This document shows, one piece after another, positions 62,901 through 64,000 of a stretch of 64,000 bases of DNA; the first letter of the stretch is position 1; every line of letters begins with the position of its first letter. Under the pieces are notes generated by a model. That model made no database searches, was not told the DNA's origin, and worked only from the letters and a program-made list of their open reading frames with translations. Location of the stretch: the NCBI GenBank assembly GCA_934352055.1, contig CAKRJY010000006.1, forward strand, positions 65,084 through 129,083, written 5' to 3'. A program made the translations under genes and the position numbers. The stretch is from an uncultured Lachnospiraceae bacterium. Its GTDB lineage: Bacteria > Bacillota > Clostridia > Lachnospirales > Lachnospiraceae.

Positions 62901-63317
62901 CAGGTTTGGATTAAAGCTACGCTCTTCATACAGATCAGAATAGCAATAAGCAATATAATCCAGGTAAATAAACAGATTCTCAAGACAAAGCATTGCCTCA
63001 TCCCGTCCAAGCTTCTTTCCACTATGTGCAACGTTATTACCACATCTTCGGATAAAATCCATTCGCTTCCACAAATCCGGTCCGATAATCTGTCGATACT
63101 CTTCCGCATTCATCAAGCTCTGCAAACTATCCTGATATGGCATTTCCAGTTCCTTGTCCACAGAATACATCCATTTCAATGCAAATTCCATAGCACGGCG
63201 GCTGTTAATAATACTAGCCTCCGGATCCATAAGAATAATTCGTTCCGCAGAAATCGCCACACCTGAAAAGCTATTAAATTTTGGTTCTTGCTTTAAATAA
63301 TCAAAATTTGTCGTCAT
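59955..63317 (-). CDS. hsdR: Type I restriction enzyme, R (restriction/translocase) subunit
   Basis: The 1120-residue subunit cuts unmodified DNA after ATP-driven translocation. In order it has an N-terminal DUF4145-type helical domain (residues 20-130), a coiled coil (residues 140-195), a PD-(D/E)xK nuclease core (GIADYVLYDD...AVIEAKRT, about 245-268), a superfamily 2 motor with Walker A MATGSGKTRT and box ICDEAHRS, motif VI QMIGRGTRLCPG, and an EcoEI-type C-terminal domain. AAGGGGTGG is the ribosome site. It follows hsdS by 57 bp. The layout matches the type IB/EcoEI kind. Confidence 0.96.
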   Translation of the reverse strand: MTTNFDYLKQEPKFNSFSGVAISAERIILMDPEASIINSRRAMEFALKWMYSVDKELEMPYQDSLQSLMNAEEYRQIIGPDLWKRMDFIRRCGNNVAHSGKKLGRDEAMLCLENLFIYLDYIAYCYSDLYEERSFNPNLIDERIKKNKENREQAEATKAELKKEIENSAQKDLDLQKLREENESLKEALSARRAEKQQTYVPKPLDLSEYKTRKIYIDSMLVDAGWTEGKDWINEVELPGMPNKSEVGIADYVLYDDAHKPLAVIEAKRTCVDVAKGRQQAKLYADLLEKEYGRRPVIFLTNGFDTRIIDNQYPERKVAEIYSKRDLEKWYNLQSMKTSLNHISVDKNIAGRYYQEAAIKAVCDSFDKKNRRKALLVMATGSGKTRTVIALCKVLLDAGWVKNILFLADRNSLVTQAKRSFVNLLPDLSCTNLCEEKDNYKSHCVFSTYQTMMGCIDSIKDEEGKLFTSGHFDLVICDEAHRSIYNKYKDIFTYFDAPLVGLTATPKDEIDKNTYSIFELENGVPTYGYDLAQAVKDGYLVDYMSVETRLKFIEQGISYAELSEEEKEIYEDTFEDENGEFPEKIHSSALNTWLFNEDTIRQILHIVMRDGLKINYGEKIGKTIIFAKNHAHAEKILEVFNKEYPNLAKGANGQAFAKVIDNYMTYAQSAIDEFSDAKKLPQIAISVDMLDTGIDVPEVLNLVFFKKVMSKAKFWQMIGRGTRLCPGLIDGEDKSKFYIFDFCGNFEFFRMGEGRPTANMIALQGAIFNLEFQITYKLQDINYQVERLIAYRNQLVEMMTEKVKELNRENFAVRQHIKYVDLYSNESNYQNLSYEDTLLVRDELAPLILPDSDEASAVRFDALMYGLELAQLAGRKYGRLKSDLFDKVGAIATVANIPEIQVQKELIEKILNTDYIERAGIEDFEHIRENLRNLMKYLPHRKVRYDTDFTDDILDAQWNESELENDELKNYKAKAEYYIRQHQDNIVIAKLRTNQPLTHLDVESLEEILWKEVGTKEDYEQEYGQKPLGEFVRSIVGMDMNAAKEAFSEFLDNTSLDSRQIYFVNQIIEYIVHNGMMTDLSVLQESPFTDQGSVVDIFTDLTVWAAIRKAIEKINANAVA

Positions 63318-63374
63318 ATAACCACCCCTTTAGCGTTCTATATATCTCTACGACGGTGCCTCTAACATCTCCAA

Positions 63375-64000
63375 TTATGCTGCTTTTATATCTACAACTT
63401 TTGATTTGTCGACTTGGTTGACGAACTTTTCGAACTCAATTTGAGTCTCAATTGGAACATTGGGAATCAGTGTATCCTTTAAATCATCTCCGGTAATTCC
63501 AAGTATTGTTGCACCTTTTTTTATGCTGTCGTAGTATGGTTGATAAGCATCTAAAACATGCTTAATAAACAATCTATTAAATTTACTTTCATCAATTCCA
63601 ACAATCGCAACAATATCCTGATTTGTACATATATCCACATTGTTCAATGATGATTTACCTACACCAACTCTTGTTCCAAATAAGATATTTCCAGCAGGAA
63701 TAAGCTTTGTCGTACTATTATCAATAGCTTCCTGCGTTATATACCCTTTAGCGGTTGTTCCGTCAATGTAATTTGGTCCAAGTGAGACTGTAGAAATCCA
63801 AGGAATATCTCCCTCATAGTATTCGGGGAATTTAGTTGATGGAGTTCCACCACTCATTGTTAAGCATAGTTCTCTAAGCTGAATTCCTTTATATTTTTCT
63901 TCATGTTGAACATCCCCAAAGAGCTCGACAAATCGGGCTTTGATGAGGTCATCTAATAACTGTAATTCATGTTCCCTCAACTTAATAACACCATATAATT
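63375..64000 (-). CDS. hsdS: Type I restriction specificity subunit, C-terminal half (5' end beyond window)
   Basis: HsdS selects the target sequence for methylation and cleavage. The visible 208 residues open with the central conserved helix (LREHELQLLDDLIKARFVELFGD), then a second target-recognition domain (LRELCLTMSGGTPSTKFPEYYEGDIPWIS) and end with the distal helix (IETQIEFEKFVNQVDKSK). The frame stays open to base 64000, so a TTG at 63980 is not the true start and the first recognition domain lies outside. hsdM is expected further upstream. Confidence 0.92.
   Translation of the reverse strand, partial: LYGVIKLREHELQLLDDLIKARFVELFGDVQHEEKYKGIQLRELCLTMSGGTPSTKFPEYYEGDIPWISTVSLGPNYIDGTTAKGYITQEAIDNSTTKLIPAGNILFGTRVGVGKSSLNNVDICTNQDIVAIVGIDESKFNRLFIKHVLDAYQPYYDSIKKGATILGITGDDLKDTLIPNVPIETQIEFEKFVNQVDKSKVVDIKAA

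Noticed and set aside
63978..63980. TTG start for the hsdS fragment
   Set aside because: The frame continues open to the window end with HsdS-like sequence (LYGVIK before LREHELQ), so this is the middle of the gene.

Overview
The window looks like part of the chromosome of a low-GC, anaerobic, gut-type Firmicute, most likely a Lachnospiraceae member (Roseburia/Agathobacter/Butyrivibrio-like). This rests on protein families and gene style, not on a search: a SpoIVA sporulation ATPase, meso-diaminopimelate dehydrogenase, class-2 GalT, two GPH sugar symporters, LytTR/DUF3021 regulators, an SPKTG-type surface anchor, many chemoreceptors and c-di-GMP enzymes, strong AGGAGG ribosome sites, and AT-rich terminators. 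There are no rRNA or tRNA genes, no CRISPR array and no transposase. Most genes lie on the minus strand.

Layout. 1-707: half of a structured repeat (copy A), a 51-bp minisatellite and a terminator. 708-7100: an unknown membrane protein, spoIVA, a diguanylate cyclase, a lipid kinase and a fluoride-type ClC transporter. 7107-7728: a second, complete copy (B) of the structured repeat, a roughly 620-bp imperfect palindrome filling the gap between two convergent genes. 7733-16052: a five-gene galactoside operon (TetR regulator, GH2 beta-galactosidase, an unrecognised GT-B-like protein, GPH symporter, GH36 alpha-galactosidase). Divergent from it are two tiny paralogous genes, then galT. 18461-29636: a HAD phosphatase, xpt followed by a decapitated xanthine permease, DegV, a GPH symporter with a carboxylesterase, a UvrD-like helicase, a PucR regulator, a 54-aa ORF and ddh.

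29672-37869 is signalling-rich: a TPR-GGDEF protein, two histidine kinases, a solute-binding lipoprotein, mtnN, luxS and an ECF S-component. The last five are packed as one apparent operon, which ties the AI-2/activated-methyl cycle to a sensor module. 38061-47935 holds a C39-like peptidase, another GGDEF protein, ldh, a HAD protein, a TIM-barrel-like protein, an MCP, a Fur/PerR regulator, a GGDEF-EAL protein and an XRE regulator. The ldh and fur/perR promoters have the same layout (-35, 17 bp, TATAAT, then a 25-bp palindrome), suggesting a shared regulon. 48008-58610: a PfkB sugar kinase, a BspA-like LRR surface protein, a LytTR regulator, two MCPs, a LytTR/DUF3021 pair, a candidate type I toxin-antitoxin locus and an iron alcohol dehydrogenase with a Rex-like box. 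59237-64000: an Asp/Tyr-rich membrane protein and the end of a type I restriction system (hsdR and partial hsdS).

The most striking signals are the covarying structured element present twice, the luxS-sensor operon, the paired 39-41-aa proteins, the toxin-antitoxin locus, and the matching Fur-type operators.
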